From Actinomycetota bacterium (GTDB lineage Bacteria; Actinomycetota; Actinomycetes; S36-B12; CAIYMF01), in assembly GCA_009699025.1 (NCBI GenBank), contig WLOZ01000097.1, positions 1-6,802 of the forward strand: 6,802 bases of DNA, read 5' to 3'. Shown piece after piece: positions 1 through 6,524 of the stretch. The notes beneath the pieces are model-generated. The model was given only the letters and a program-made list of their open reading frames with translations. It did not search any database and had not been told where the DNA came from. Each line of letters starts with the position of its first letter. Position 1 is the first letter of the stretch. The position numbers and the translations under genes are program-made.

Positions 1-689
1 ACCACTGCATCGGTCGATCGGCGGCTGCGACGCTTGCTCGGCGGCGGAGGCAGTAGCGAGTCGACGCTGCCTCCCACATCGTTAACGCGCAGCACGAACG
101 GGCGAACTGACGTGTACCTGATCACGGTGACCGAACACGGGTCACACGAGAGGCGCTGGAAGGTGTCGAGGTGCATACCGAGGGCGTCGGCGGTAATCGC
201 CTTGATGACGTCGCCGTGGGAGATGACCGCGAAGACCGTGTCGGGACCACCCTCGGCCTCGAGCTGGGCGTCCCAGCCGCGCACCGCGCCCACCGCTCGC
301 GCTGCCATGGCCACCATCGCCTCCCCTCCGCTTCCGGGAAAGGTGACGGCGCTCGGCTGCCCCTGCACCACCTTCCAGAGCGGCTCCTTGGCGAGCTCCT
401 TGAGGGCTCGGCCTGTCCAGTCGCCGTAGTGGGCCTCGATCACTCGCTCATCAAGGTGCAGGGGGGGTGCCGAGTCGCGGGGGGCGATCAGCGCCTGGGC
501 GGTGGACACCGTGCGCAGTAGCGGGCTGGTGACCACGGCCGCGAGGGGAACTCGAATCAGCCGCTGAGCGAGCTCGGCTGCCTGCTCACGCCCACGGTCG
601 TCGAGGTCGACTCCCTCGGTGTGTCCGGCAAGGATTCCAGTGGCGTTGGCCGAGGTGCGGCCGTGACGGATGAGCAGGGCGATGGCCAT
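1..689 (-). CDS. MSMEG_4193-family putative phosphomutase (histidine phosphatase superfamily), 3'-truncated by the window edge
   Basis: The minus-strand frame from ATG at 689 stays open to base 1, giving 229 codons without a stop, so the C-terminal end lies outside the window. The protein begins MAIALLIRHGRTSAN, the phosphoglycerate-mutase-like RHG motif whose histidine (residue 9) becomes phosphorylated in this superfamily. The second catalytic histidine is in a SHGDVIKA motif near residue 165. Between them are LDDRGREQA, SPLLRT and HYGDWTGRALKELA, which I recognise from the actinobacterial MSMEG_4193 subfamily. A proline- and arginine-rich tail (PPPPSKRRSRR) precedes the edge; I recall similar tails in relatives. 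The true substrate is not known, and 'phosphomutase' is a family label. No strong Shine-Dalgarno precedes the ATG; a 9-bp inverted repeat abuts it instead. In relatives this gene follows uppP and precedes a DUF3090 gene and mshC. The family call is secure; the function is not. Confidence 0.9.
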   Translation of the reverse strand, partial: MAIALLIRHGRTSANATGILAGHTEGVDLDDRGREQAAELAQRLIRVPLAAVVTSPLLRTVSTAQALIAPRDSAPPLHLDERVIEAHYGDWTGRALKELAKEPLWKVVQGQPSAVTFPGSGGEAMVAMAARAVGAVRGWDAQLEAEGGPDTVFAVISHGDVIKAITADALGMHLDTFQRLSCDPCSVTVIRYTSVRPFVLRVNDVGGSVDSLLPPPPSKRRSRRSTDAV

Positions 690-691
690 GC

Positions 692-737
692 CCGTCAGCC
701 TACGACCCCGGTGGTGCGGGCGGGATTTGGCTGACGG
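692..737. repeat. Perfect 9-bp inverted repeat next to the phosphomutase start codon
   Basis: CCGTCAGCC at 692-700 is exactly complementary in reverse to GGCTGACGG at 729-737. A 28-base loop separates them and contains a smaller CCCG (707-710) / CGGG (717-720) stem. The inner-side arm ends two bases before the ATG (687-689) of the minus-strand phosphomutase gene. If this region is transcribed leftward, the structure would be a 5'-leader hairpin covering the ribosome landing area. If it is not, it could be an operator for a dimeric repressor in the divergent corA/phosphomutase promoter region. The repeat is directly visible; its function is inference. Confidence 0.5.
697..702 (-). promoter_or_regulatory. 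Possible -10 element (TAGGCT) for the phosphomutase, leaderless spacing
   Basis: Read on the minus strand, TAGGCT fits the actinobacterial TANNNT -10 pattern and is followed by 7 bases and then the ATG. That spacing would put the transcript start on or near the start codon. There is no recognisable -35 element 16-19 bases upstream and no Shine-Dalgarno. It lies inside the inverted repeat at 692-737, so the two interpretations compete. Weak, pattern-based call. Confidence 0.3.
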
Positions 738-869
738 CAGGTCGACTCGGAACAGGGCGGGCGCGTCGATCAGGGTTCTGTGGTGGGTTTGGCAACGAAC
801 TGTGGTGTGAAAGGACATGGGAGGGTGTCGGTTCGCACCAGAGTTCAGGAAGGGTGGGGCGCGGGGGCG

Positions 870-875
870 TAGTGT
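870..875 (+). promoter_or_regulatory. Possible -10 element (TAGTGT) for corA
   Basis: TAGTGT fits the loose TANNNT -10 pattern. It would place a transcript start near 882 and a leader of about 20 bases that includes the GGAGG ribosome binding site at 891. A weak -35 candidate, TTCAGG, lies at 844-849 with a long 20-base spacer. The rest of 738-890 shows no other convincing element, and I see no M-box-like magnesium riboswitch. Confidence 0.2.
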
Positions 876-890
876 CGAATACCGGCCGTG

Positions 891-895
891 GGAGG
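891..895 (+). promoter_or_regulatory. Shine-Dalgarno GGAGG that decides the corA start
   Basis: GGAGG ends directly against an in-frame ATG (896-898), which leaves no spacer for that codon. It sits 9 bases before an in-frame GTG (905-907). The spacing therefore favours the GTG start. A more upstream in-frame GTG at 854 has no matching ribosome binding site. Confidence 0.55.
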
Positions 896-904
896 ATGAC
901 TCCT

Positions 905-1927
905 GTGATTCGAGGACTCGGTGTGTATCGCGACGGCCGCGTCACCCTGTCACGCGACGATCTGCTGGGCAAAGCCCCCGAGGCTCGACAGGTCGGCGAG
1001 CAACTGCGCAACGTGCTGCGGCAGGTGCGCGCCGACCCTGATCCATCGTCCTTCGTGTGGCTGGGGCTTTATCAGCCCACCGTCGCCGAGATGAGCATTG
1101 TCGCTGAGGAGCTTGGTCTCCCAGCGCTTCAGGTCGAAGACTCCCTGAACGTGCGGCAGCGGGCGAAGGCCGAGAAACAGGGTGATTCGACCTTCCTCCT
1201 CTTCAAGGTGCTCAAGTACGTCGAGGAGACGAGCGATGTTGAGACCGGCCAAATCTCGATGTTTGTTGGCAAGCACTTCGTGGTCACCGTGCGGTTTGGG
1301 GGCGTGGGCGAACTCCAAGACGTGCGTTCTCTGCTGGAGTCCAAGCCTGACCTCCTGCGGCTTGGAGTGCTCTCGGTGGTGTACGAGGTGATGGACGATG
1401 TGGTCGACGGCTACACGTTTGTCGCCGACGAGCTCGAGCGTGACATTGACGTGATTCAGGAGTCGGTGTTCTCGCAGGTGCGCACCGATGATTCGCAGGC
1501 TATCTACCGGCTCAAGCGCGAGGTCATCGAGATGAAGCGTGCGGTTCTCCCGCTGGTCCCGGCCGCGCATGATCGGTTCGAGGCATCCATCCTCGATATG
1601 CCCGAGGCTCTCACGCCCTACTTCCGCGACATCAGCGATCACATCCTGCGAGTCAGCGACCAGGTCGAGGGCTACGACAACCTGCTGGCTACCCTGCTGT
1701 CGGCCAGCACCCAGCGACTCGAGCTACAGCAGAACAGCGACATGCGCCAGATCTCGGCGTGGGTCGCCATTGCCGCGGTTCCCACCATGATCGCCGGCAT
1801 CTACGGCATGAACTTCGACAACATCCCCGAACTCCACTGGCAGCACGGGTACTTCATGGTCATTTCAGTGATGCTCGGAGCGTGCGGGCTGATGTACCGC
1901 GCCTTCAAGCGTTCTGGCTGGCTGTAA
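905..1927 (+). CDS. corA: CorA-family magnesium/cobalt channel
   Basis: Encodes about 340 residues from the GTG at 905 (343 from the ATG at 896), close to the usual CorA length. CorA proteins form homopentameric inner-membrane channels that admit Mg2+, with Co2+ and Ni2+ as possible passengers. The signature GMN motif is in GIYGMNF (residues about 301-303), at the end of the first of two C-terminal membrane segments (about 284-304 and 313-332). It is followed by a short periplasmic loop reading NIPEL, and the chain ends in a positively charged FKRSGWL. The large N-terminal cytoplasmic domain contains FVGKHFVVTVR, YRLKREVIEMKR and the pre-membrane DMRQISAWVAIAAVPTMIAG, all typical of actinobacterial CorA. 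The gene stands alone: divergent from the phosphomutase and convergent with uppP, whose stop codon is only 8 bases away. No terminator fits in that gap. Its place between uppP and the phosphomutase is unusual. Confidence 0.95.
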   Translation: MIRGLGVYRDGRVTLSRDDLLGKAPEARQVGEQLRNVLRQVRADPDPSSFVWLGLYQPTVAEMSIVAEELGLPALQVEDSLNVRQRAKAEKQGDSTFLLFKVLKYVEETSDVETGQISMFVGKHFVVTVRFGGVGELQDVRSLLESKPDLLRLGVLSVVYEVMDDVVDGYTFVADELERDIDVIQESVFSQVRTDDSQAIYRLKREVIEMKRAVLPLVPAAHDRFEASILDMPEALTPYFRDISDHILRVSDQVEGYDNLLATLLSASTQRLELQQNSDMRQISAWVAIAAVPTMIAGIYGMNFDNIPELHWQHGYFMVISVMLGACGLMYRAFKRSGWL

Positions 1928-1935
1928 CAGGCAGG

Positions 1936-2784
1936 TCAGGCGGCCGTCACGACGCCCATCAGAAGCAGCACGATGAGCACGAGTCCTAGTGCGATGCGGT
2001 AGAGGACGAAGGGCAGGAACGAGTTGCTCGCGAGATAGCGCAGCAGCCAGGCGATGACGAGGTAGCCCACCACGAAGGCGATAGCGGTGGCGAGCAGTGT
2101 CGGTCCCCACGCTGCCGTGGTGTCGCTGCCAATCTGAAGGGCCTGGAAGAGTCCGCTCGCCAGCACCGCCGGGATGGCCAGTAGGAATGAGTACCGAGCC
2201 GCCGATTCTCTCGTGTAGCCCAGCGCGAGGCCAGCACTGATCGTGGCACCCGAGCGGGAGACTCCCGGAATGAGGGCGAGCGCCTGGCCCAGCCCATAGA
2301 CGATGCCGTCGCGCGCGTTGAGGTCGTCGATCTGTTTGACGCGGCGACCGAGGGCGTCGCAGACCCCGAGGATCACGCCGAAGAGGATGAGCGTCAGGGC
2401 GACGAGCCAGAGGTTACGGGCCACCGTTTCGATCTGCTTGCGCAGCAGGAATCCGAGGATGAGGATCGGCAGCGAGCCGATGATCACGTACCAGCCCATG
2501 CGGGCGTCGAGGGAGCCGCGGAGGTCAGCGTTGCGCAGGCTCCTGAGCCACGCGGTGGCGATACGCACGATGTCACGACGGAAGTAGATGATGACCGCCA
2601 GTTCGGTGCCGATCTGCGTGACCGCGGTGAACGCGGCACCCGGGTCGCCCCATCCGGCGACCTTCGACACGATCAGGATGTGCGCGGTGGACGAGATGGG
2701 CAGGAACTCGGTGAACCCCTGAACGATGCCCAGCACGATCGCCTGAAGCCAGCTCACCTCAGCGGCGACTGACAGCAGCGTCAC
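1936..2784 (-). CDS. uppP: Undecaprenyl-diphosphatase UppP (BacA family)
   Basis: A 282-residue integral membrane protein, close to the 273-residue E. coli enzyme. It removes one phosphate from undecaprenyl diphosphate to regenerate the lipid carrier for peptidoglycan and other wall polymers; overexpression of family members gives bacitracin resistance. Both signatures are present. The first is [14 protein letters not shown] (residues 22-35), with Gln22 in the first acidic position of the (E/Q)xxxE motif, Glu26, Ser31-Ser32 and His35. The second is PGVSRSGAT (173-181), with the conserved Arg177. [10 protein letters not shown] and [14 protein letters not shown] also match actinobacterial UppP, and many hydrophobic segments are visible. 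The GTG start overlaps the LLM oxidoreductase stop in a GTGA junction, so translation is probably coupled. GAGG lies a rather long 13 bases upstream of the start. A GTG at codon 10 is an alternative, but the short N-terminal extension resembles that of the M. tuberculosis protein. Confidence 0.96.
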   Translation of the reverse strand: MTLLSVAAEVSWLQAIVLGIVQGFTEFLPISSTAHILIVSKVAGWGDPGAAFTAVTQIGTELAVIIYFRRDIVRIATAWLRSLRNADLRGSLDARMGWYVIIGSLPILILGFLLRKQIETVARNLWLVALTLILFGVILGVCDALGRRVKQIDDLNARDGIVYGLGQALALIPGVSRSGATISAGLALGYTRESAARYSFLLAIPAVLASGLFQALQIGSDTTAAWGPTLLATAIAFVVGYLVIAWLLRYLASNSFLPFVLYRIALGLVLIVLLLMGVVTAA

Positions 2785-3830
2785 GTAGCAAGCCCAGCCT
2801 CATCGAGCACCTCGACCAGTGTGCGAAGCGTGTGCACCTGCTCCTCGGGAGTTCCGGTGTACACCGCGACGCTCAGCGTGGTGGCTCCGGCGTCGGCGTA
2901 GGCGGCAAGCCGGTCCTTGATGCGGTCGCGGGTACCGATGAGGGCGGTGCGGTCGACAAATTCCATGGGAACTGCAGCCGCGGCCCCCGCGTAGTCGCGA
3001 GCCAGATACTTCTCCTGAATCTCGTCGGCAGCCTGCTCGTAGCCCATGCGCACGGCTAGTTGGTTGTAGAAGTTCTGCTCGCGACTGCCCATGCCTCCGA
3101 TGTACAGGGCGGCGTACGCCCGGATGGCGGCGGCGCACTGGTCGAGATCGTCGCCCATCACGACAGGTATGGTCGGCACCACGTCGAAGCCCTCGAGGGT
3201 TTTGCCGGCGGTGGCCCTTCCGGCAGAGATGTGTGTCAGCAGTTCGTTCGCGTGCTCGGGGGCGAAGAAGATCGCGAGCCAGCCATCGAACAGTTCGCCG
3301 GCTAGCTCGAGGTTCTTGGGGCCCACCGCGGCGAGGTACATGGGAATGTACTCGCGGACGGGGTGCACGGTGAGCGCAAGTGCCTTGCCCGGTCCGTCGG
3401 GCAGCGGCAGGGTGAAGAACTCGCCGTCGTACCGCACCTTCTCGCGGCGTAGCGCCATGCGAACGATGTCGGTGTATTCGCGCGTGCGCTGCAGGGGCTT
3501 GGCGAAGCGCACCCCGTGCCACCCCTCTGACACCTGCGGCCCCGACACGCCCAGGCCGAGTCTGAAGCGGCCACCAGACAGCGTGTCAAGGGTGGCGGCG
3601 GTCATGGCCGTATTGGCGGGCGTTCGACCAGGAATCTGGAACACCGCCGACCCGACGTCGATGCGCTCGGTCTGGGCGGCAACCCACGCGAGCACAGTCG
3701 CAGCGTCGGAGCCATAGGCCTCGGCAGCCCACACGCACGAGTAGCCCAAGCGGTCAGCCTCGCGGGCGAGCGCGAGATTAGCGGCATCGTTGCCGGCTCC
3801 CCAGTAGCCAAGGTTGAGCGCAAGCTTCAT
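2781..3830 (-). CDS. LLM-class F420-dependent oxidoreductase, Rv3520c-like
   Basis: A 349-residue luciferase-like monooxygenase-fold protein (TIM barrel). It begins [13 protein letters not shown] and carries AEAYGSDA (36-43), RTPANTAM (69-76), [15 protein letters not shown] starting at 85, and [18 protein letters not shown] recognise this set from the Rv3520c group of LLM oxidoreductases, which are predicted to use the deazaflavin F420. The substrate is unknown, and FMN use cannot be excluded from sequence. The ATG at 3830 is well supported by GAGGAG with a 6-base spacer. The gene is first in a two-gene unit with uppP: its TGA overlaps the uppP GTG by 4 bases. It is divergent from the aldo/keto reductase, with 114 bases between the two starts. 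No frameshift or missing segment is seen. Family call strong, cofactor moderate, reaction unknown. Confidence 0.92.
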   Translation of the reverse strand: MKLALNLGYWGAGNDAANLALAREADRLGYSCVWAAEAYGSDAATVLAWVAAQTERIDVGSAVFQIPGRTPANTAMTAATLDTLSGGRFRLGLGVSGPQVSEGWHGVRFAKPLQRTREYTDIVRMALRREKVRYDGEFFTLPLPDGPGKALALTVHPVREYIPMYLAAVGPKNLELAGELFDGWLAIFFAPEHANELLTHISAGRATAGKTLEGFDVVPTIPVVMGDDLDQCAAAIRAYAALYIGGMGSREQNFYNQLAVRMGYEQAADEIQEKYLARDYAGAAAAVPMEFVDRTALIGTRDRIKDRLAAYADAGATTLSVAVYTGTPEEQVHTLRTLVEVLDEAGLAT

Positions 3831-3836
3831 GGTGGT

Positions 3837-3842
3837 CTCCTC
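3837..3842 (-). promoter_or_regulatory. Shine-Dalgarno GAGGAG of the LLM oxidoreductase gene
   Basis: On the minus strand GAGGAG stands 6 bases before the ATG at 3830, an ideal spacing that fixes this start. Confidence 0.75.
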
Positions 3843-3872
3843 ACGAGGGCGGTCGCGAGTCGCCGCCTTTGC

Positions 3873-3878
3873 AGCCTA
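3873..3878 (-). promoter_or_regulatory. Possible -10 element (TAGGCT) for the LLM-uppP unit
   Basis: TAGGCT on the minus strand fits TANNNT and would start transcription near 3866, giving a leader of about 35 bases that carries the GAGGAG site. The same 9-base string CGTAGGCTG occurs upstream of the phosphomutase (696-704, minus strand). No good -35 is seen. An 8-bp palindrome, GTACGTAC (3882-3889), lies just upstream and could be an operator, but such short palindromes are common by chance. Confidence 0.35.
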
Positions 3879-3930
3879 CGGGTACGTACGACGGGCGGGT
3901 CGCTTTGGCCCGGGTGTCGGTGTGCCGGGC

Positions 3931-3938
3931 GATACTCT
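3931..3938 (+). promoter_or_regulatory. Putative -10 region of a leaderless promoter for the aldo/keto reductase
   Basis: GATACTCT contains two overlapping -10 candidates: GATACT (3931-3936) and TACTCT (3933-3938). TACTCT fits TANNNT and is followed by exactly 6 bases and then the ATG at 3945, the geometry of leaderless actinobacterial transcripts. No purine-rich ribosome binding site occurs in the bases before the ATG, which supports leaderless initiation. A possible TTGGCC -35 at 3905-3910 has an over-long spacer. Confidence 0.45.
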
Positions 3939-3944
3939 TGCGCC

Positions 3945-4931
3945 ATGGAGACCCGAGCGCTCGGCCAGACCGGCCTGCGCGTGTCGCGCCTGGGCTTGGG
4001 CACGATGACCTGGGGGGCTGCGACCGACGAGTACGACGCCGCCGACCAGTTGAGAATCTTCCTCGACGCGGGCGGCACGTTAGTCGATACAGCCGACGTG
4101 TACGCCGATGGTGCCAGCGAGTCGATACTCGGGCGTCTCATCGCCGAGCATGGGCTGCGCGACCGCCTCGTGATCGCCACCAAGGCGGTGGTCCAGCGCT
4201 CGCACCCGAGGCGATTCGATGCGTCGAGGGCCCACCTACTCACAGCTCTCGACCGCTCGCTCGCGCGGCTCGGGGTCGACCACATCGACCTGTGGCAACT
4301 GCACGCCTGGGACCCGCTCACCCCGATTGAGGAGACTCTGGCGGCCGTCGATGACGCGGTTCGCTCGGGTCGCGTTCGGTACGCCGGAGTCTCGAACTAC
4401 AGCGGGTGGCAGTTGGCGCGCGCGGTCACGCTGCAGCAGGCCGCACGTGGTTCCGCGCCCATCGTGTCGGCGCAGATGGAGTATTCGCTGCTGCAACGAG
4501 GTGTCGAGCGCGAGGTCCTGCCGGCCGCCCGTGAGTTGGGGGTAGGTCTCCTTCCCTGGTCTCCACTCGGGCGGGGCGTGCTGACAGGCAAGTACCGCAA
4601 CGGCATTCCCTCGGGCTCCCGTGCCACCACCGAGGAATACGGGACGTTCGCCGAGGAGTACCTCACCGCTCATCATGCACACATCGTCGACGCCGTGGCG
4701 GCGGCTGCGAACGGACTCAACAGCACCCCGCTGGAGGTTGCCCTCGCCTGGGTGCGCGATCGCCCCGGTGTGGTGGCCCCCATCATCGGGGCTCGCACCG
4801 CGGCCCAGCTCGCAGGCGCTCTCACGAGCGAGGAGCTTGTGCTACCCGGCGAGATTGTGGCCGCACTCGACGAGATTTCACTGCCCTCGCGCGGCTACCC
4901 CGAGTGGGGTTGGAATCAGAGGGGCGTCTGA
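3945..4931 (+). CDS. Aldo/keto reductase
   Basis: A 328-residue, probably cytoplasmic, NADPH-dependent (alpha/beta)8-barrel oxidoreductase of the YajO/Tas-like aldo/keto reductase type. It begins METRALGQTGLRVSRLGLGTM, typical of the family. The catalytic tetrad is complete: Asp48 and Tyr53 in DTADVY, Lys80 in IATK and His120 in WQLHAWD. The cofactor-binding part is visible in GVSNYSGWQL, YSLLQRGVE, LPWSPLGRGVLTGKY and the late PIIGARTAAQL. The physiological substrate cannot be read from the sequence. The ATG at 3945 lacks a Shine-Dalgarno but follows a plausible leaderless -10. A rare TTA leucine codon encodes Leu46, close to the catalytic Asp. The gene is divergent from another oxidoreductase (the LLM protein) and is separated by a single base from the DUF5703 gene, with which it is probably cotranscribed. 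Confidence 0.93.
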   Translation: METRALGQTGLRVSRLGLGTMTWGAATDEYDAADQLRIFLDAGGTLVDTADVYADGASESILGRLIAEHGLRDRLVIATKAVVQRSHPRRFDASRAHLLTALDRSLARLGVDHIDLWQLHAWDPLTPIEETLAAVDDAVRSGRVRYAGVSNYSGWQLARAVTLQQAARGSAPIVSAQMEYSLLQRGVEREVLPAARELGVGLLPWSPLGRGVLTGKYRNGIPSGSRATTEEYGTFAEEYLTAHHAHIVDAVAAAANGLNSTPLEVALAWVRDRPGVVAPIIGARTAAQLAGALTSEELVLPGEIVAALDEISLPSRGYPEWGWNQRGV

Positions 4932-4932
4932 G

Positions 4933-5124
4933 ATGTCGGCCACCACGTGGGAGATCCGCGAATTCACCCTTCCGCGGGGTACCCATCGCAACGACGCGCG
5001 TGAACTGCTGACCGAGTATGCCGAGCATGGCAGGTGGGAACTGGCGCGACTGTGCCTCTACCCCGACGGCAGGCGACGGGTGTGGCTGCGTCGCAAGGTG
5101 ATTCGAGTCGTCAGAACCGGCTGA
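4933..5124 (+). CDS. DUF5703 family protein (63 aa, unknown function)
   Basis: A small basic protein that starts MSATTWEIREFTLPRG and ends in a cluster of arginines and hydrophobic residues (RRRVWLRRKVIRVVR). The core pattern, with LPRGTHRNDARELLTEYAEHG followed by WELARLCLYPDG, matches what I recall of actinobacterial DUF5703. No enzymatic residues or membrane segments are evident. The alternating charged and hydrophobic C-terminal strands suggest a small beta-rich, possibly nucleic-acid- or protein-binding fold, but that is inference. The ATG is one base after the aldo/keto reductase stop (TGA-G-ATG). GAGGGG at 4919-4924, inside the upstream gene, lies 8 bases before it. Translation is therefore likely coupled to the reductase. 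It converges on the M20 peptidase gene with 15 bases between the stops. Confidence 0.85.
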   Translation: MSATTWEIREFTLPRGTHRNDARELLTEYAEHGRWELARLCLYPDGRRRVWLRRKVIRVVRTG

Positions 5125-5139
5125 CCTCCGCGACCTATC

Positions 5140-6462
5140 TTAGGCTCTGCGCAGCAGGCGATCGAGTACGTCGACGCCGAACTCGAGCGACGAGATCGGC
5201 ACCCGCTCGTCGATGCCATGGAAGAGCGCAGCGAAGTCGAGGGTGGGCGGCAGCCGAAGCGGCACGAAGCCGAAGCAGCGGATGCCCAGGCGGGAGAAGC
5301 TCTTGGCGTCGGTGCCCCCCGACAGCATGTACGGAATCGTTCGCGCGCCGGGGTCGACCTCGCGCAGCACGCTCGCCATCAGGTCGACCATGGGTCCGTC
5401 GAAACCCGTTTCGACGGCGATGTCGGAGGTGTCGGTGATGCGCTCGATGTCGGGACCGATGAGCTGGTCGATGGTGGCGAGCAGCTCCTCCCGCTGCCCG
5501 GGCAGGAAACGGCCGTCGATGCGAGCCTCGGCATGGCCCGGAATGACGTTCACCTTGTACCCGGCGTCGAGCATGCTGGGGTTGGCTGTGTTCTGCAGCG
5601 TGGCGCCGATGAAGCGGGCGATGGGTCCGAGTTGAGCGACGAGGGCCTCGGGATCGGTGTGGTCGAGGTCGACCCCGAGAGCCTCCGACGCACTGTCGAG
5701 GAAACCTTGCACCGTAGGGGTGATGATGAGAGGAAATTGGTGCGCGCCGACGCGGGCAACGGCCTCACACAGCCGGGTCACAGCGTTGTCGGTGTTGATC
5801 ATCGAACCGTGCCCAGCCCGGCCCGAGGCACGCAGGCGCATCCACTCCATGCCCTTCTCCGCCGTCTGCACCGTGTACAGGCGAAGATCGTCGTTGATCG
5901 AGAGAGAAAACCCGCCGACCTCGCCCACCGCCTCGGTGACGCCCTCAAACATGTCGAGACGGTTGTCGACCATCCAGTGGGCGCCGTGGAACCCGCCCGC
6001 CTCCTCGTCGGGAGGGAAAACGACCACGATGTCGCGCTCGGGTCGCACGCCCGTTCGGCCCCACGATCGGAGAACCGCGAGAAGCATGCCGGCGGAGTCC
6101 TTCATGTCAACGGCGCCGCGACCCCACACCATGTCGTCGATGACCTCGCCTCCCCAGGGCGATACCGACCAGTCCTCGGCGATGGCCGGAACGGTGTCGA
6201 GGTGGGCGTGCATCAGCAGCGCGGGTCTCGAGGGGTCGGTGCCGGCAATGCGCACGTGTACACCCTGTCTCCGGCCTGAGGTGGTCGAGAAGCGCTCGGG
6301 GGCGAACCCGGCCTCGGAGAGTAGCCCCTCGACGTATTCGGCGCAGGCAGCCTCGCCCGGTCCGCTGTCGTCGCCGAAGTTGGAGGTGTCGAAGCCGATG
6401 AGACCTCGAACGATGTCGACGACCTCGGATGCTGCGAGGGGGTCGGTGTCAGGTGTGGTCAT
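5140..6462 (-). CDS. M20/M25/M40 family metallopeptidase (DapE2/dipeptidase-like)
   Basis: A 440-residue di-zinc amidohydrolase/peptidase, full length for the family and without a signal peptide. Metal and catalytic residues are intact: His87 and Asp89 in HAHLDTVP, Asp119 in GRGAVDMKD, the Glu153-Glu154 pair in PPDEEAGG (general base and ligand), a probable acidic ligand Glu181 in VGEVGG, and the C-terminal ligand His415 in FHGIDERVP. The dimerisation domain begins near residue 200 and carries SGRAGHGS with His218. It resembles actinobacterial proteins annotated as DapE2 (such as Rv2141c). Relatives cleave dipeptides, N-acyl amino acids or succinyl-diaminopimelate, so the substrate stays open; dedicated lysine biosynthesis is not implied. 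The ATG at 6462 has only a distant AAGGGG, about 12 bases upstream. CACAAT, 6 bases before the ATG, could instead be a weak leaderless -10. The gene follows DUF7455 on the same strand after 62 bases. Confidence 0.93.
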   Translation of the reverse strand: MTTPDTDPLAASEVVDIVRGLIGFDTSNFGDDSGPGEAACAEYVEGLLSEAGFAPERFSTTSGRRQGVHVRIAGTDPSRPALLMHAHLDTVPAIAEDWSVSPWGGEVIDDMVWGRGAVDMKDSAGMLLAVLRSWGRTGVRPERDIVVVFPPDEEAGGFHGAHWMVDNRLDMFEGVTEAVGEVGGFSLSINDDLRLYTVQTAEKGMEWMRLRASGRAGHGSMINTDNAVTRLCEAVARVGAHQFPLIITPTVQGFLDSASEALGVDLDHTDPEALVAQLGPIARFIGATLQNTANPSMLDAGYKVNVIPGHAEARIDGRFLPGQREELLATIDQLIGPDIERITDTSDIAVETGFDGPMVDLMASVLREVDPGARTIPYMLSGGTDAKSFSRLGIRCFGFVPLRLPPTLDFAALFHGIDERVPISSLEFGVDVLDRLLRRA

Positions 6463-6490
6463 GGGGTCATTGTGCCCCTTTGGCTGCGGT

Positions 6491-6510
6491 GGCGGAGGTA
6501 GCCCCTCGCC
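6491..6510 (-). other. Weak hairpin between DUF7455 and the M20 peptidase
   Basis: GGCGGAGG (6491-6498) pairs with CCTCGCC (6504-6510) around a 5-base loop, with one bulged base. It lies in the 62-base gap after the DUF7455 stop and before the peptidase start. No T-tract follows on the minus strand, so it is not a standard intrinsic terminator. It could trim or attenuate read-through, or be incidental. Confidence 0.25.
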
Positions 6511-6524
6511 GAATCGGTGATGGG

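Noticed and set aside
34..521. Overlapping plus-strand frames at 34-429 and 171-521
   Set aside because: They are shadows of the phosphomutase, whose minus-strand frame carries the RHG and SHGD motifs and stays open to the window edge.
738..890. Possible magnesium riboswitch (M-box) before corA
   Set aside because: The gap is long enough, but I see none of the conserved M-box helices, and the likely transcript start leaves a leader of only about 20 bases.
950..1642. A 230-codon minus-strand frame inside corA
   Set aside because: It is antisense to the conserved corA sequence and has no recognisable domain or ribosome binding site.
1948..1957. CGTC-AC-GACG at the 3' end of uppP as a terminator
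   Set aside because: The 2-base loop is sterically poor, the stem is short, and it lies within the uppP coding sequence.
3882..3889. GTACGTAC palindrome in the LLM-aldo/keto reductase intergenic region
   Set aside because: Its position near a possible -10 is suggestive, but 8-bp palindromes are expected many times in this length, and the symmetry does not extend into the flanks.
5134..5144. CCTA-TCT-TAGG inverted repeat between DUF5703 and the M20 peptidase as a bidirectional terminator
   Set aside because: The stem is only 4 bp with a 3-base loop and no T-tract, so it is too weak to be a terminator.
5218..6279. A 353-codon open frame on the plus strand, opposite the M20 peptidase
   Set aside because: It lies wholly antisense to a gene with intact catalytic motifs, its translation is biased low-complexity His/Arg/Gly/Val, and long antisense frames are expected from GC-rich third positions. 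The same holds for the 287-codon plus-strand frame at 5657-6520.
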